NCBI GenBank assembly: GCA_016839055.1
Contig: JAEKNX010000022.1
Span: 1 to 63,787, forward strand
From: Spirochaetales bacterium
GTDB taxonomy: Bacteria; Spirochaetota; Spirochaetia; UBA9216
DNA: 63,787 nucleotides
Direction: 5' to 3'
Shown: piece by piece, positions 27,391-36,336 of the stretch
How the letters are laid out: every line of letters begins with the position of its first letter
How positions within the stretch are numbered: the stretch's first letter is position 1
Notes under the pieces: model-generated
What the model saw: only the letters and a program-made list of their open reading frames with translations
The model's database searches: none
What the model was told of the DNA's origin: nothing
Position numbers and translations under genes: made by a program

Positions 27391-27501
27391 CTTATAGTCG
27401 CCGGGAGCCTGGCAACAGAGGCAGAACTTGATGAAATCCGAAAGACCGTTCAGGGGGAAAAGGCAGAAGCGGATACTATTAACATGTCTAAACTATTCTG
27501 A
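27391..27501 (+). other. open in-frame extension after the phosphorylase stop
   Basis: Directly after the TAA of the GH13-like gene the same frame continues for 36 codons without a stop, beginning LIVAGSLATE and ending NMSKLF. The composition looks protein-like (AELDEIRKTVQGEKAEAD). There is no start codon or ribosome site. It may be a lost C-terminal extension, a remnant of another gene, or chance. Confidence 0.3.
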
Positions 27502-28536
27502 GGCTTCGATGTTATAGTTGAGTCCAAGCAGATCCTTTGCAACGAAACCCAGGTATTCTTCGATCGATTTTTTATTCAGGGTATAGTAAAACCGTCTTGA
27601 TTCACCCTTGACTATATGAAGAAGTTCAGCGTCTACGAGGATGTTGATATGATAGGAGAGGGTTGCGGGTTTGACCTCAAAATGATTTGCAAGTTCGGTG
27701 CTGTACCAAGGACGCTGTGATGTGAGCCTGAGTATTTCAAGCCGTTTCGAATCTCCGAAACATGAGAAGAAAATATCAGCCTTGTCACGTGCCGAACGAT
27801 TGATAATTCGCTGATCAGTTCCTGCTCCGATGACTACTGTTTTTGTACTCCAGAAAGAGGAGATATCATTGTCCAGAAACAATGAGAAAAATAATGTAGG
27901 TTCTTCATTCTCACTAAGTGAGCTGATAAAACTATGAAGACCCAGCTGCTCAAGATATTCTTCTACACCGAGAGCCAGGCGTCTCTGATGCCACCTGAGT
28001 TTATCAGATGCGAGCTTAATCAGGCTGCTGCGTCCGGGTTTATATACAAGCCTGTAGAAATCGGAATAAGTTTTATGTAGACGATTAAGAAAGTTTTCCG
28101 GATCCTTAAGGAAGCCGTATAGTAGCTCAGCTTCTTCAGCATGATCGTATCCAGGGTGAAGTCCGTCATTAACAAGAACATCATTTAGTAATTCGATCGT
28201 CAGCTCTTTCTCTTTTTCACCGATAAGTTCGGTTTTCAGATAGTCAAGAAACTCGTCAGGTGTAATCTTTTCAAGCGTATTTAGAAAATCCTCTCCCGTC
28301 TCTATTCCCGGAGTTCTTTTAAACAGTATAAAAAGATAGACAGTTGGTAATATCATCTTTTCGATCATCAGGGATATGTCATTGAGCAGAAAGGGGGAAA
28401 GTTTTTTTTCATACTCATCGCACCAGAGAGAGAGCTCTGGTATCCCCTGGTAATTATTTTCCGGTTGTTTATTCCGATTGGCAAAGCGGTACATCGCGAA
28501 AATTAAATCCACTGCTTCATTGTTTATCAATTTCAT
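27493..28536 (-). CDS. ArsR-type winged-helix transcriptional regulator
   Basis: A 347-residue protein. The last 95 residues form an ArsR-family winged helix (CFGDSKRLEILRLTSQRPWYSTELANHFEVKPATLSYHINILVDAELL) with a wing ending KGESRRFYYTL. The first 245 residues are a helical domain I do not recognise, probably the ligand or partner domain. No metal-binding cysteine cluster of classic ArsR/SmtB proteins is seen. Its divergent neighbour is the small ORF at 28676. The intervening DNA carries inverted TCTAA/TTAGA half-sites, so autoregulation is likely (inference). Confidence 0.8.
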   Translation of the reverse strand: MKLINNEAVDLIFAMYRFANRNKQPENNYQGIPELSLWCDEYEKKLSPFLLNDISLMIEKMILPTVYLFILFKRTPGIETGEDFLNTLEKITPDEFLDYLKTELIGEKEKELTIELLNDVLVNDGLHPGYDHAEEAELLYGFLKDPENFLNRLHKTYSDFYRLVYKPGRSSLIKLASDKLRWHQRRLALGVEEYLEQLGLHSFISSLSENEEPTLFFSLFLDNDISSFWSTKTVVIGAGTDQRIINRSARDKADIFFSCFGDSKRLEILRLTSQRPWYSTELANHFEVKPATLSYHINILVDAELLHIVKGESRRFYYTLNKKSIEEYLGFVAKDLLGLNYNIEASE

Positions 28537-28573
28537 ATAACCATCTTACAATATATTTATTTGAATCGCTACT

Positions 28574-28641
28574 ATATATTAGAAAATTATCTAAAATCTA
28601 TGTAAATCAATTGACTTATGATTGAAAAATATCTAATATAT
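28574..28641. promoter_or_regulatory. operator-like cluster of TTAGA/TCTAA half-sites with a divergent promoter
   Basis: ATATATTAGA (28574-28583) and TCTAATATAT (28632-28641) are perfect inverted copies. A second inverted pair, TTAGA-6 bp-TCTAA, lies at 28579-28594. The plus-strand promoter TTGACT (28611-28616), 17 bp, TAATAT (28634-28639) overlaps the right copy. This is what a repressor site between two divergent genes looks like, and the adjacent ArsR-type regulator is the obvious candidate to bind it. Confidence 0.55.
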
Positions 28642-28675
28642 ATATAAGAATAATATAAATTACTGGAGTCAAAAT

Positions 28676-28846
28676 ATGTTCTATTCTATAAATGAGATTT
28701 ATTTCATGTCTAAGAGTCACGGTGTTGAGCTGCAGCGCTCATTTGAGAACTGTAGAGGAAATGCAAACCAGGGGAAGTTGAAACGATCTTTTCGGCTGTT
28801 ACAGGGTTTAACTGCTGTAATTTTACCGATTACTAAAAAGCTATAG
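28676..28846 (+). CDS. small hypothetical protein, 56 residues
   Basis: A 56-codon frame downstream of a good promoter (TTGACT-17-TAATAT) and a GGAG ribosome site seven bases before the ATG. The protein (starts MFYSINEIYFMSKSHG, ends ITKKL) has no recognised domain. The basic, partly hydrophobic second half could form one helix. It is divergent from the ArsR-type regulator, which may control it, and its last six bases overlap the hutI stop on the other strand. It could also be the 5' remnant of a longer gene. Confidence 0.5.
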   Translation: MFYSINEIYFMSKSHGVELQRSFENCRGNANQGKLKRSFRLLQGLTAVILPITKKL

Positions 28847-30067
28847 GATTTTTAAACCCCTCTTAAATACTCTGTGCACAGGATTTGTACCGAAGTAGTA
28901 GGGGATCTCTGCTGGTTTTTCCAGGTTTAGAATCAGAATATCGGCTTGCATTCCCGGCATCAGGCTCCCTATGCGATCTTCCCGATTAATTGCCGATGCG
29001 CCCCCGAGGGTTGCGGCCCTGATTGCCTCTGAAACTGTCAATCCGCATTGAAAAACACCCAAAGCAATCATAAACGGCATCGAGTAGGAAGGGCAGGAAC
29101 CGGGATTGTAATCGGTGGCAAGTGCCACGGTAACTCCCGCGTCTATAAGCCGGCGGCCGTCAGCATACTTTTTCCCCTGAAGAAAGAATGGGACTCCGGG
29201 CAGGAGAACTGCCACGGTACCATGCTTTGCCATTAGCTTAGCCTCACCCGGGACAAGCTCCTCGAGATGATCGGCGGATACTGCGCCAAGCGAGGCTGCC
29301 ATTCCGGCGCCTCCGAGGGCGTTGAACTGTCCCGCATGAATTTTCAAGCCGAAACCCGCCGCCTTGGCCGCCGTCAGGATAGTCCTGCTCTCCTCTAGAG
29401 TGAAGGCTCCCTCTTCGCAGAAAACATCACAGTACTCTGATAGCAGGCGAAAGTCTCTAAGCGATGGGCCGGTGAGGTCCTTCATCACCTTCTCACGGTG
29501 ACGGTCTTTCGGCAGGCTGTGGGCTCCGAGATATGTAGATACAATTTCAAGAGCGGAGCTCCGGTTCAGAGATGCAGCGCACTTTAGTATTTTCCGCTCT
29601 GCAGCTGTGTCGAGGCCGTATCCGCTTTTTATTTCTACTGTGGTCGTGCCGTGGTCGGCCATGTGATTGAGCCTCTCCAGGGCCCTGGCAGTGAGATCTT
29701 CCTGAGAAGCCTGCCTAGTCGCCTTGACGGTAGAGTGGATGCCGCCGCCGGTTTTCAGAATCTCAAGATAGGTAGCGCCTTTGAGGCGCATCACCATCTC
29801 GCCTGTACGATCTCCGCCGTGAATAAGGTGGGTGTGCGAGTCAACGAAGCCCGGCATTAAAAGACGGCCTCCGGCATCGATAGTTTCTCGGGCACAGTAC
29901 CGAGACAGAATCCCGGCAGAGCTTCCTGTTTCCAGGACAAGGCCGTTTTTAACAGCAACTGCCCCTCCGGGTATTGCTCCCAGGCTGTCTATTCCGAAGG
30001 CGGAATTAGGCGGGATAGTCAGCAGCTGGGAGCTGTTATGGATAATCAGGTCAGCTTCAGGCTTCAT
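28841..30067 (-). CDS. imidazolonepropionase HutI
   Basis: Third step of histidine degradation: hydrolysis of imidazolone-5-propionate to N-formimino-L-glutamate. The 408 residues show the amidohydrolase metal motif FVDSHTHLIHGG (His78, His80), MRLKGATYLEI and ATDYNPGSCPS, all HutI hallmarks. It is last in the operon and its start overlaps the ftcD end by 11 bp. Confidence 0.95.
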   Translation of the reverse strand: MKPEADLIIHNSSQLLTIPPNSAFGIDSLGAIPGGAVAVKNGLVLETGSSAGILSRYCARETIDAGGRLLMPGFVDSHTHLIHGGDRTGEMVMRLKGATYLEILKTGGGIHSTVKATRQASQEDLTARALERLNHMADHGTTTVEIKSGYGLDTAAERKILKCAASLNRSSALEIVSTYLGAHSLPKDRHREKVMKDLTGPSLRDFRLLSEYCDVFCEEGAFTLEESRTILTAAKAAGFGLKIHAGQFNALGGAGMAASLGAVSADHLEELVPGEAKLMAKHGTVAVLLPGVPFFLQGKKYADGRRLIDAGVTVALATDYNPGSCPSYSMPFMIALGVFQCGLTVSEAIRAATLGGASAINREDRIGSLMPGMQADILILNLEKPAEIPYYFGTNPVHRVFKRGLKIL

Positions 30068-31739
30068 TGCCGCATCTTTTCAACGCATTCCTGAGCCCCT
30101 TTTTAACGGTTGAACGCGCGGATGACAGAAGCTCTGCGGCCTCGGCTCTAATGCTTTCTGCATAGCTGCGGTCATTCAGGCCTGGAAGGTTGATCATTAC
30201 ATTGAGGTAGGCACCGTTTGCAGCAGCTTCGGCCTGAGCGAGGGCGGAGCCCGCATCTGAGCCAGCCGCTGGAATGCCTCTCCGGAGGACCGTCTCGGCA
30301 ATGGCCGCTGCTTCCTTTGAGAGTCTGAGGGTTTCAAGCGGGACTTCAGTAATTTTCTTCGAGGCAGCATCAATTGCGGCCTCACGGACAGCAATCTCTT
30401 CGCGGCTTTTATTCGGCAGCCTCATGGCGGCGATATAACCGTTAAACGCATCAGTATCTTCATCAATCATCAAAAGGGCTCTATCTTTCAGCCTCTGGGC
30501 GGCGGTAGAGAGATCCGTCATCAGCTTACCGGCCCGTCTGAAATCTTTTTTACCGAAGGTGAGGTTGGAAACCATGCTCGATAGTCCGGCTGACATTGCC
30601 AGGGAGAGAGCTGCGACACTCCCGCCTCCCGGCGCAATCGATGATGAAGAGAGTTCGTCCGCGAAATCGCTGCAGCTCAAACCGCGGAGAGTTTTTCCGG
30701 TTTCGCCGGCTGCATACTCTATAATCTTCTCATCGGGATTAAATGGTTGAGTCTCGTTCAGTCCAAGTGAGCGAATTGCCGTGTGGATTATCTCCTTCTC
30801 GGGAATTCCGGTGTTAAGTCCGGCCCTTCGAAGATAGTGGAGGCCCGCGTCGAGCAGCGCTTTCTTCGGAAGAAGGCCCACTGCTTCACTTCCAGTGACT
30901 CTGAGACCCCGGGCTCCGGCCTCTTTCTCGACTGCGTCAAATCCATGATGGAGTCCGGTTTCCTGATAATTAGTCAGATTCATCGTTACCTGAGTATAGC
31001 CGTATTCGTCAATATACCAGCCCGCCGCCTGGCAGTGTTTCAGCAGGCCCGGAATAATTATCGGAGAACCATCAGGGTTTCGGATAATTTCGCCGTTCCG
31101 ATCTCTTTTTGCCCGGCCGCGTTCACGAACTGATAGTGCAATGTCGCGGGCAAGGGCCAGGTCGCGAGTATTCAGGTTGATGTTATAGGCAAGAAGAAAA
31201 TCTCTTGCTCCTATGGCTGTTGCTCCGGAACGCGGCAGGAAGACCGCTGGTCCTGCATCCGGAGTAAAGTCCGGCCTTTTAAGCTTCTCTTTTAAAGCTT
31301 CATATTCTCCATCCCTGATGTCGGGAAGAAAGCGCCGCTGGGGGCGCTCTGCGGCGTCGCCGTAGAGATAGACGGGAAGGCCCAGTTCCTTTCCGGCCCG
31401 GCTGGCAAGTCTTCTTGCGAGTTCTGCGCATCCTTCCATGCTGATGCCGGATACCGGGATTAGGGGGCATACATCGGTTGCGCCCATTCGCGGATGGGCT
31501 CCTTTATGCCGGCTCATATCAATTTTTTCCATCGCTGTTTTTATTACCAGGAAGGCGGCTTCGAGTACCGGTTCGGGTTCCCCCACAAAGGTGATAACCG
31601 TGCGGTTCGTGTCGGCGCCGGGATCAATGCCTAGGATGGTAACCCCCTCGACACCGGCAGCGGCTGAAACTACGGCATCAATTATTTTACTGTCGCGTCC
31701 CTCGGAAATATTAGGAACGCATTCTATAATTTTTTTCAT
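30057..31739 (-). CDS. bifunctional formiminotransferase-cyclodeaminase FtcD
   Basis: A 560-residue two-domain enzyme. Residues 1 to about 325 are the glutamate formiminotransferase: ECVPNISEGRD, RHKGAHPRMGATDVCPLIP. Residues about 355-555 are the formimino-THF cyclodeaminase: SIAPGGGSVAALSLAMSAGL. It moves the formimino group of formiminoglutamate to THF, then releases ammonia to give 5,10-methenyl-THF. Many bacteria encode the halves separately or use other hydrolases. The fusion here resembles the animal-type enzyme. It lies 3 bp after hutU. Confidence 0.93.
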   Translation of the reverse strand: MKKIIECVPNISEGRDSKIIDAVVSAAAGVEGVTILGIDPGADTNRTVITFVGEPEPVLEAAFLVIKTAMEKIDMSRHKGAHPRMGATDVCPLIPVSGISMEGCAELARRLASRAGKELGLPVYLYGDAAERPQRRFLPDIRDGEYEALKEKLKRPDFTPDAGPAVFLPRSGATAIGARDFLLAYNINLNTRDLALARDIALSVRERGRAKRDRNGEIIRNPDGSPIIIPGLLKHCQAAGWYIDEYGYTQVTMNLTNYQETGLHHGFDAVEKEAGARGLRVTGSEAVGLLPKKALLDAGLHYLRRAGLNTGIPEKEIIHTAIRSLGLNETQPFNPDEKIIEYAAGETGKTLRGLSCSDFADELSSSSIAPGGGSVAALSLAMSAGLSSMVSNLTFGKKDFRRAGKLMTDLSTAAQRLKDRALLMIDEDTDAFNGYIAAMRLPNKSREEIAVREAAIDAASKKITEVPLETLRLSKEAAAIAETVLRRGIPAAGSDAGSALAQAEAAANGAYLNVMINLPGLNDRSYAESIRAEAAELLSSARSTVKKGLRNALKRCGNEA

Positions 31740-31742
31740 ATC

Positions 31743-33425
31743 TCAGTTCTCCCAGTCCGGAAGAATTCCCGCTGCCTGTCCGTTTTTCACCGCCTCCTCG
31801 TATCCCGCGTCGGCATGGCGGAAGATTCCGAGTGCCGGATCATTAAAGAGGACCCGCCGGAGCGCTCGCTCGGCACGGTCTGTGCCGTCGGCAAGGACAA
31901 CCATTCCCGCATGCTGCGAGTATCCAATTCCGACACCGCCTCCATGGTGAAATGAAACCCAGGTGGCACCCCCTCCGGTGTTAGCCATCAGGTTTAGAAG
32001 CGGCCAGTCGGACACCGCGTCGGAGCCGTCCTTCATCTTTTCGGTTTCCCTGAAGGGGGAGGCAACCGAGCCGCAGTCGAGGTGATCCCGGCCGATGACA
32101 ATTGGTGCTTTAACCTTTCCGCTGCGGACAAGCTCATTGAAGATGACGCCCGCTTTCTCCCGCTCTCCGAGCCCCAGCCAGCATATCCGGCTCGGGAGCC
32201 CCTGGAAAGCTATCTTTTCACGGGCCTTATTTAGCCAGTTTATAAGATGTTTGTTTTCAGGAAAGGCTTCAATCAGGGCTTGATCGGTTTGGTAGATGTC
32301 GTCAGGTTCCCCGGAGAGGGCAACCCAGCGAAACGGTCCTTTGCCTTCGCAGAACAAGGGTCGGATGTAGGCAGGGACAAAGCCGGGGTAATCGAATGCG
32401 TTTTTTTCTCCTCCCTGACGGGCGAACTCACGCAGGTTATTGCCGTAGTCGAAAACCTGCGCTCCGCGTTCCTTCATTCTGAGCATGAAACCCACATGAC
32501 GGGCCATACTCCTGAGAGAGCGCTCTCTATAGGCATCAGGATCCTTTTTTCGAAGATCGAGGGCCTCCCCAAGCGGAAGACCGGCCGGAACATAACCGTT
32601 CAAGGGGTCATGGGCGCTTGTCTGGTCCGTTACAATATCCGGTGTTACTCGGTCATCATAGAGACGTTCAAGGATATCTCCCACATTAGCTACAAGACCA
32701 ACCGACAGCGGCTGTTTTTTTTGTATTGAATCACTTATCCAGGATATCGCCTGCTCATAGGAGGCGGTTATGCGGTCAATGTAGCGGTCATTCAGCCGCT
32801 TTTCAATTCGGGATTTATCCACATCTACTCCCAGAAAAGAAGCACCCGCCATAGTCGCCGCCAGCGGCTGCGCGCCGCTCATCCCGCCGATGCCTCCCGA
32901 AAAGATTAGTCTTCCTGTCAGATCTCCGCCGAAATGCTGTCTTCCGCAAGCCGCGAAGGTTTCATAGGTTCCCTGAAGAATCCCCTGGGTGCCTATATAG
33001 ATCCAGCTACCAGCGGTCATCTGGCCGTACATCATCAGACCGCGGTCTTTCAGCTCGTTGAAGTGCTCCCAGTTGGCCCAGTGGGGGACAAGATTAGAGT
33101 TTGCTATCATCACCCGGGGCGCCTCCGGATGCGTCCGTACTAGTCCAACCGGTTTTCCGGACTGGATGAGCAGACTCTCTTCATTTCCCAGGGTAAGCAG
33201 AGTCTTGATAATTCTCAAGACTGATTCAGGATCTCTTGCGGCCTGTCCGGTTCCGCCATAGACTACAAGCTCCTCCGGGTTTTCAGCTACTTCCGCATCC
33301 AGGTTGTTCAGCAGCATCCGAAGCGGAGCCTCGGTCTGCCATGAACGGGCATTGAGCTGCGACCCTCTCGGGGCGCGATAATTCGGATGGGACGCGTAGG
33401 TTTTAATAAAGTCCGAATAGTTCAT
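31743..33425 (-). CDS. urocanate hydratase HutU
   Basis: Second step of histidine degradation, hydration of urocanate using tightly bound NAD+. The 560-residue protein has [43 protein letters not shown] and [14 protein letters not shown]. The NAD loop and the Cys of [13 protein letters not shown] are present. The start at 33425 is preferred: AAGGAG lies seven bases before it, whereas the in-frame ATG at 33440 includes that ribosome site. Overlaps the end of hutH by 23 bp. Confidence 0.95.
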   Translation of the reverse strand: MNYSDFIKTYASHPNYRAPRGSQLNARSWQTEAPLRMLLNNLDAEVAENPEELVVYGGTGQAARDPESVLRIIKTLLTLGNEESLLIQSGKPVGLVRTHPEAPRVMIANSNLVPHWANWEHFNELKDRGLMMYGQMTAGSWIYIGTQGILQGTYETFAACGRQHFGGDLTGRLIFSGGIGGMSGAQPLAATMAGASFLGVDVDKSRIEKRLNDRYIDRITASYEQAISWISDSIQKKQPLSVGLVANVGDILERLYDDRVTPDIVTDQTSAHDPLNGYVPAGLPLGEALDLRKKDPDAYRERSLRSMARHVGFMLRMKERGAQVFDYGNNLREFARQGGEKNAFDYPGFVPAYIRPLFCEGKGPFRWVALSGEPDDIYQTDQALIEAFPENKHLINWLNKAREKIAFQGLPSRICWLGLGEREKAGVIFNELVRSGKVKAPIVIGRDHLDCGSVASPFRETEKMKDGSDAVSDWPLLNLMANTGGGATWVSFHHGGGVGIGYSQHAGMVVLADGTDRAERALRRVLFNDPALGIFRHADAGYEEAVKNGQAAGILPDWEN

Positions 33426-34983
33426 GGTTTTCTCCTTCAAATAATGGAATGTCGGCCTTCAGGGCTCCCCGGGAGGCGGCTTCAGTAAGTTTCTTCGACC
33501 GGATCAATTCAAGGGCGACGTTCAGATCATCTGCGAATACGCGATCATCATCTGCATGATTAATACACTCTCTTACCTCATGATGGCATTCCTCCAGAAC
33601 CGGGCTGGAGCGCATCGGCCGGCGGAAATCGAAGGCCTGGGCTGCGCACAGGAGTTCTACAGCGAGAATCTTTTCAACATTTTCGAGGATTGTATTAAGC
33701 TTCCGGCCGGAGATTGAGCCCATAGAGACATGATCCTCCTGACCTAGCGAGGTAGGGATGGAGTCGCAGCTGGCCGGAAAGCAGAGAGTCTTGTTTTCGG
33801 TAACCAGCGAAGCTGATGTATACTGCGGGATCATAAAACCTGAGTTAATTCCGGTATTTTTCATCAGCAGCGGCGGAAGTCCGTCGTCGCTTCCTTCGAG
33901 AAGCAGGTAGATCCGGCGGTCGGAGATGTTGCCAAGCTCCGCCGCGGCGAAGGCTGCATAATCCATGGGCAGCGCAATCGGCTGACCGTGGAAGTTGCCG
34001 CCGCTAACAGCTTCTCCCGATTCGAGAATGACAGGGTTGTCGGTTACCGAGTTGATTTCAGTTTCTACTGTTTCAGACAGGTGTAGCCAGGCCTGGCGCG
34101 CAGCTCCGTGAACCTGGGGCATACAGCGGAGGCTGTAAGGATCCTGAACCTTGGAACAGGCCTTGTGAGACTCAAGCATTTCGGAGCCATTCAGAAGGAG
34201 TCTCAGTCTCCGGGCTACATGACGGCTGCCACTGTAGGGACGGAGTTCATGAAGTTCTTTGCTGAAGGGTTTTACCGAGCCCAGAAGTGATTCCAGCGTC
34301 ATCGCTCCTATAAGATCGGCACAATCAAGGCAGTTATGAAACCTCTCAACTGCCGTGATACCATGGGAAGACATAAACTGGGTACCATTTATCAGGGCAA
34401 GTCCTTCTTTCGGTCCGAGTTTGAGAGGTGCAAGATCAAGTTTTGATAAAACTTCAGCGGCCGGATACAGCCTGCCCGAATAATTCACCATTCCGAGGCC
34501 TATAAGGGGAAGGAAAAGATGGGCAAGCGGCGCCAGATCTCCGGAGGCTCCGACTGACCCCTGTGAAGGAACACTTGGAATGATGTCATTGTCAATTTGA
34601 AACTGGATTCGCTTCAGGGTTTCGGGTGCCGAACCCGAATAACCACGGGCAAGAGTGTGAAGCTTCAGAATCAGCATCAGTTTTGATTTTTCAAAATCTA
34701 TCGGAGAGCCCATTCCTGAACTATGGCTTCGCAGGATATTTTCCTGAAGTTTAACAGTATCCTCGGCGCTGATAATTGTGCGGCAGAGCGGGCCGAATCC
34801 GGTGTTGATTCCGTAAGTAACCACCCCGTCATAGACTATTTTTTCAACAGCACGCCGTGAGCGGCTTACCGCTGTGAGCGCTTTTGAGCCGAGCAGTCCG
34901 GAAAGCCTTCCCCTGGCTATTTCGAGAGCTTTACCCGAGGTCAGGTGATCACTTCCATAATAAAAATTTAAAGAGTCACTCAT
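33403..34983 (-). CDS. histidine ammonia-lyase HutH
   Basis: First step of histidine degradation, deamination to urocanate. The 526-residue protein contains the Ala146-Ser147-Gly148 triad in [14 protein letters not shown] that cyclises to the MIO cofactor, YGINTGFG near residue 57, and the QDxxS-like [17 protein letters not shown] ribosome site lies inside the 3' end of the regulator gene, whose stop overlaps this ATG by four bases. Confidence 0.95.
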   Translation of the reverse strand: MSDSLNFYYGSDHLTSGKALEIARGRLSGLLGSKALTAVSRSRRAVEKIVYDGVVTYGINTGFGPLCRTIISAEDTVKLQENILRSHSSGMGSPIDFEKSKLMLILKLHTLARGYSGSAPETLKRIQFQIDNDIIPSVPSQGSVGASGDLAPLAHLFLPLIGLGMVNYSGRLYPAAEVLSKLDLAPLKLGPKEGLALINGTQFMSSHGITAVERFHNCLDCADLIGAMTLESLLGSVKPFSKELHELRPYSGSRHVARRLRLLLNGSEMLESHKACSKVQDPYSLRCMPQVHGAARQAWLHLSETVETEINSVTDNPVILESGEAVSGGNFHGQPIALPMDYAAFAAAELGNISDRRIYLLLEGSDDGLPPLLMKNTGINSGFMIPQYTSASLVTENKTLCFPASCDSIPTSLGQEDHVSMGSISGRKLNTILENVEKILAVELLCAAQAFDFRRPMRSSPVLEECHHEVRECINHADDDRVFADDLNVALELIRSKKLTEAASRGALKADIPLFEGENHELFGLY

Positions 34984-35906
34984 TTTTCCTTCCTTACTGC
35001 TATAAGATTCCCCTCCCAGGAGAGGAGTTTGTAGCCTGATTTTTTTGAAGCGGATAGCATGAAACTCTGATCTCGCCGGAGGCTCAGAGTAAGTTCAGTT
35101 CTTTCTCCCGCTTGCGTCTCAATCAGGGAGATAAAGCTCTCCTCGATCCCGCAGCCTTCCCAGTCGGGACTGATGAACAAGACGGATATTTCGTATAACT
35201 TATTTCCGGATAAAACTGCAAATCCTATTACTTTCTTCGAAGCAGAGAGCAGAAGAAGTTCCATGCCCGGTAAGCTCTTTTCAGGATGCTGGAGGATGAA
35301 TTGTGAGTCGGGATTTAAGTGAACAAAGGGGGCTGATAGCAGTTCAAGCAGTACTTTTCGGTATGATTCATCGATACTGCTGCTCCATTGAGTCAAAGAC
35401 AGTTTTTCAATCAGCTGCTTCCGGCTAAGCTGGTATAGAACACGATCCCCCAGGGGGGTCTCGTCAAATTCATCCTCAAGTTCGGCCATAGCCGGAAGGA
35501 ATATTCGGCTGTTTGATCCTTCCTCAAGAAGTGATCTCATAGAGCAGGCCAACGCATTCCAGACGGGACGCACATCGTTTAAAAGCCTGCGTCCCTCTGA
35601 TGTAAAGCGAACATTTTTTGTGCGTCTGTCCCTGCCTTCGGCCTGAAATTCCTCAAGCAGCCCTTTTCTTTCAAGTCCCTTTATCAGCTGAGTCGCCCCG
35701 GATTGGGATATCTGCAGCTCTTCGGCTAACTGTGAGATCTTAACTGTTCCATCCCTTTCTATTAGAAAAAAAACAGGAAACCAGGAGGGATCAAATTCGA
35801 TGTCCAATGTCCGGTACACCCTGGAGATTTCAGATAGATAACGCTCGCTGAGCCGTTTGAGTCTTGAACCTAGAAGGAGTTCGCCAGCTTCTCTGTATAA
35901 ATTCAT
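34980..35906 (-). CDS. MarR-type regulator fused to a GNAT-like domain, likely hut regulator
   Basis: A 308-residue protein. Residues about 20-150 are a MarR winged helix (KISQLAEELQISQSGATQLIKGLERKGLLEE, with the wing RDRRTKNVRFT). Residues about 180-305 look like a degenerate GNAT acetyltransferase fold, ending in SAxKxGYKLLSWEG. It leads the hut operon. The operator-like palindrome at 35919-35941 overlaps the alternative ATG at 35921, so the ATG at 35906 is preferred. Ligand could be urocanate, as in classic Hut repressors, but HutC is GntR-type, so this is a different solution. Confidence 0.75.
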   Translation of the reverse strand: MNLYREAGELLLGSRLKRLSERYLSEISRVYRTLDIEFDPSWFPVFFLIERDGTVKISQLAEELQISQSGATQLIKGLERKGLLEEFQAEGRDRRTKNVRFTSEGRRLLNDVRPVWNALACSMRSLLEEGSNSRIFLPAMAELEDEFDETPLGDRVLYQLSRKQLIEKLSLTQWSSSIDESYRKVLLELLSAPFVHLNPDSQFILQHPEKSLPGMELLLLSASKKVIGFAVLSGNKLYEISVLFISPDWEGCGIEESFISLIETQAGERTELTLSLRRDQSFMLSASKKSGYKLLSWEGNLIAVRKEK

Positions 35907-35918
35907 AAAACATAAACC

Positions 35919-35967
35919 CATATATAAGCACTTATGTTATGTTAGATCCGGACGGTTTCGATGTCAA
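35919..35967 (-). promoter_or_regulatory. hut operon promoter with overlapping palindromic operator
   Basis: On the minus strand TTGACA (35962-35967), 17 bp, and TAACAT (35939-35944) form a good sigma-70 promoter. Immediately downstream, 35919-35941 is a near-palindrome with arms ATAAG and CTTAT around CA and outer arms CATA and TATG. A repressor there would block transcription start. The MarR-type product of the first gene is the natural candidate. Confidence 0.65.
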
Positions 35968-36092
35968 GGTTTTTATGCTGTCTACAGCAATTCCAAATTT
36001 AATCTCCGGAAGCGGCTGAATAATCTTAAAAACGTCTAAATATCTTAACCATTCCTCTTTGCCGTGTGTTGAATAGTTTTACTTCCCGCTTC

Positions 36093-36262
36093 CGGGACGT
36101 CAGTGTTTCTGAATTTGGCTGCTTTTGTATGCCGCCGCTGGGGGCCCCGGTGCCGCCTGAGAAAAATTGAGGTCTTCCGAACCTTTTTCTGATGGTATCG
36201 GGGGCAGCAAGGGCCGACATTCGGGGGAATTGCAGCCAAATTCAAAACTGCTGTGCTGTCCA
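36093..36262. repeat. long imperfect inverted repeat, possible structured RNA
   Basis: GAATTTGGCTGC (36111-36122) and GCAGCCAAATTC (36232-36243) are perfect inverted copies about 110 bp apart. Similarity continues outward (CAGTGTTTCT against the complement of AAAACTGCTG). Inward there is partial GC-rich pairing, and the centre has a hairpin with AGAAAAA (36160-36166) and AGGT facing ACCT and TTTTTCT (36184-36190). There is no T-run to make it a simple terminator. It lies between the 3' end of hydA and the hut promoter, in a 430-bp stretch with no supportable gene. Confidence 0.5.
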
Positions 36263-36336
36263 CTATGCCTCCTCATGTGGACAGTCAAGTAAAATAATTG
36301 CTTTCCTGCAGAGCCGAATAAAATCTTCGAGCTTTG

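Noticed and set aside
36026-36288. Three overlapping minus-strand frames of about 60-70 codons as genes
   Set aside because: They exist because the palindrome is stop-poor. No ribosome site, no conserved motif, and they overlap each other in different frames.
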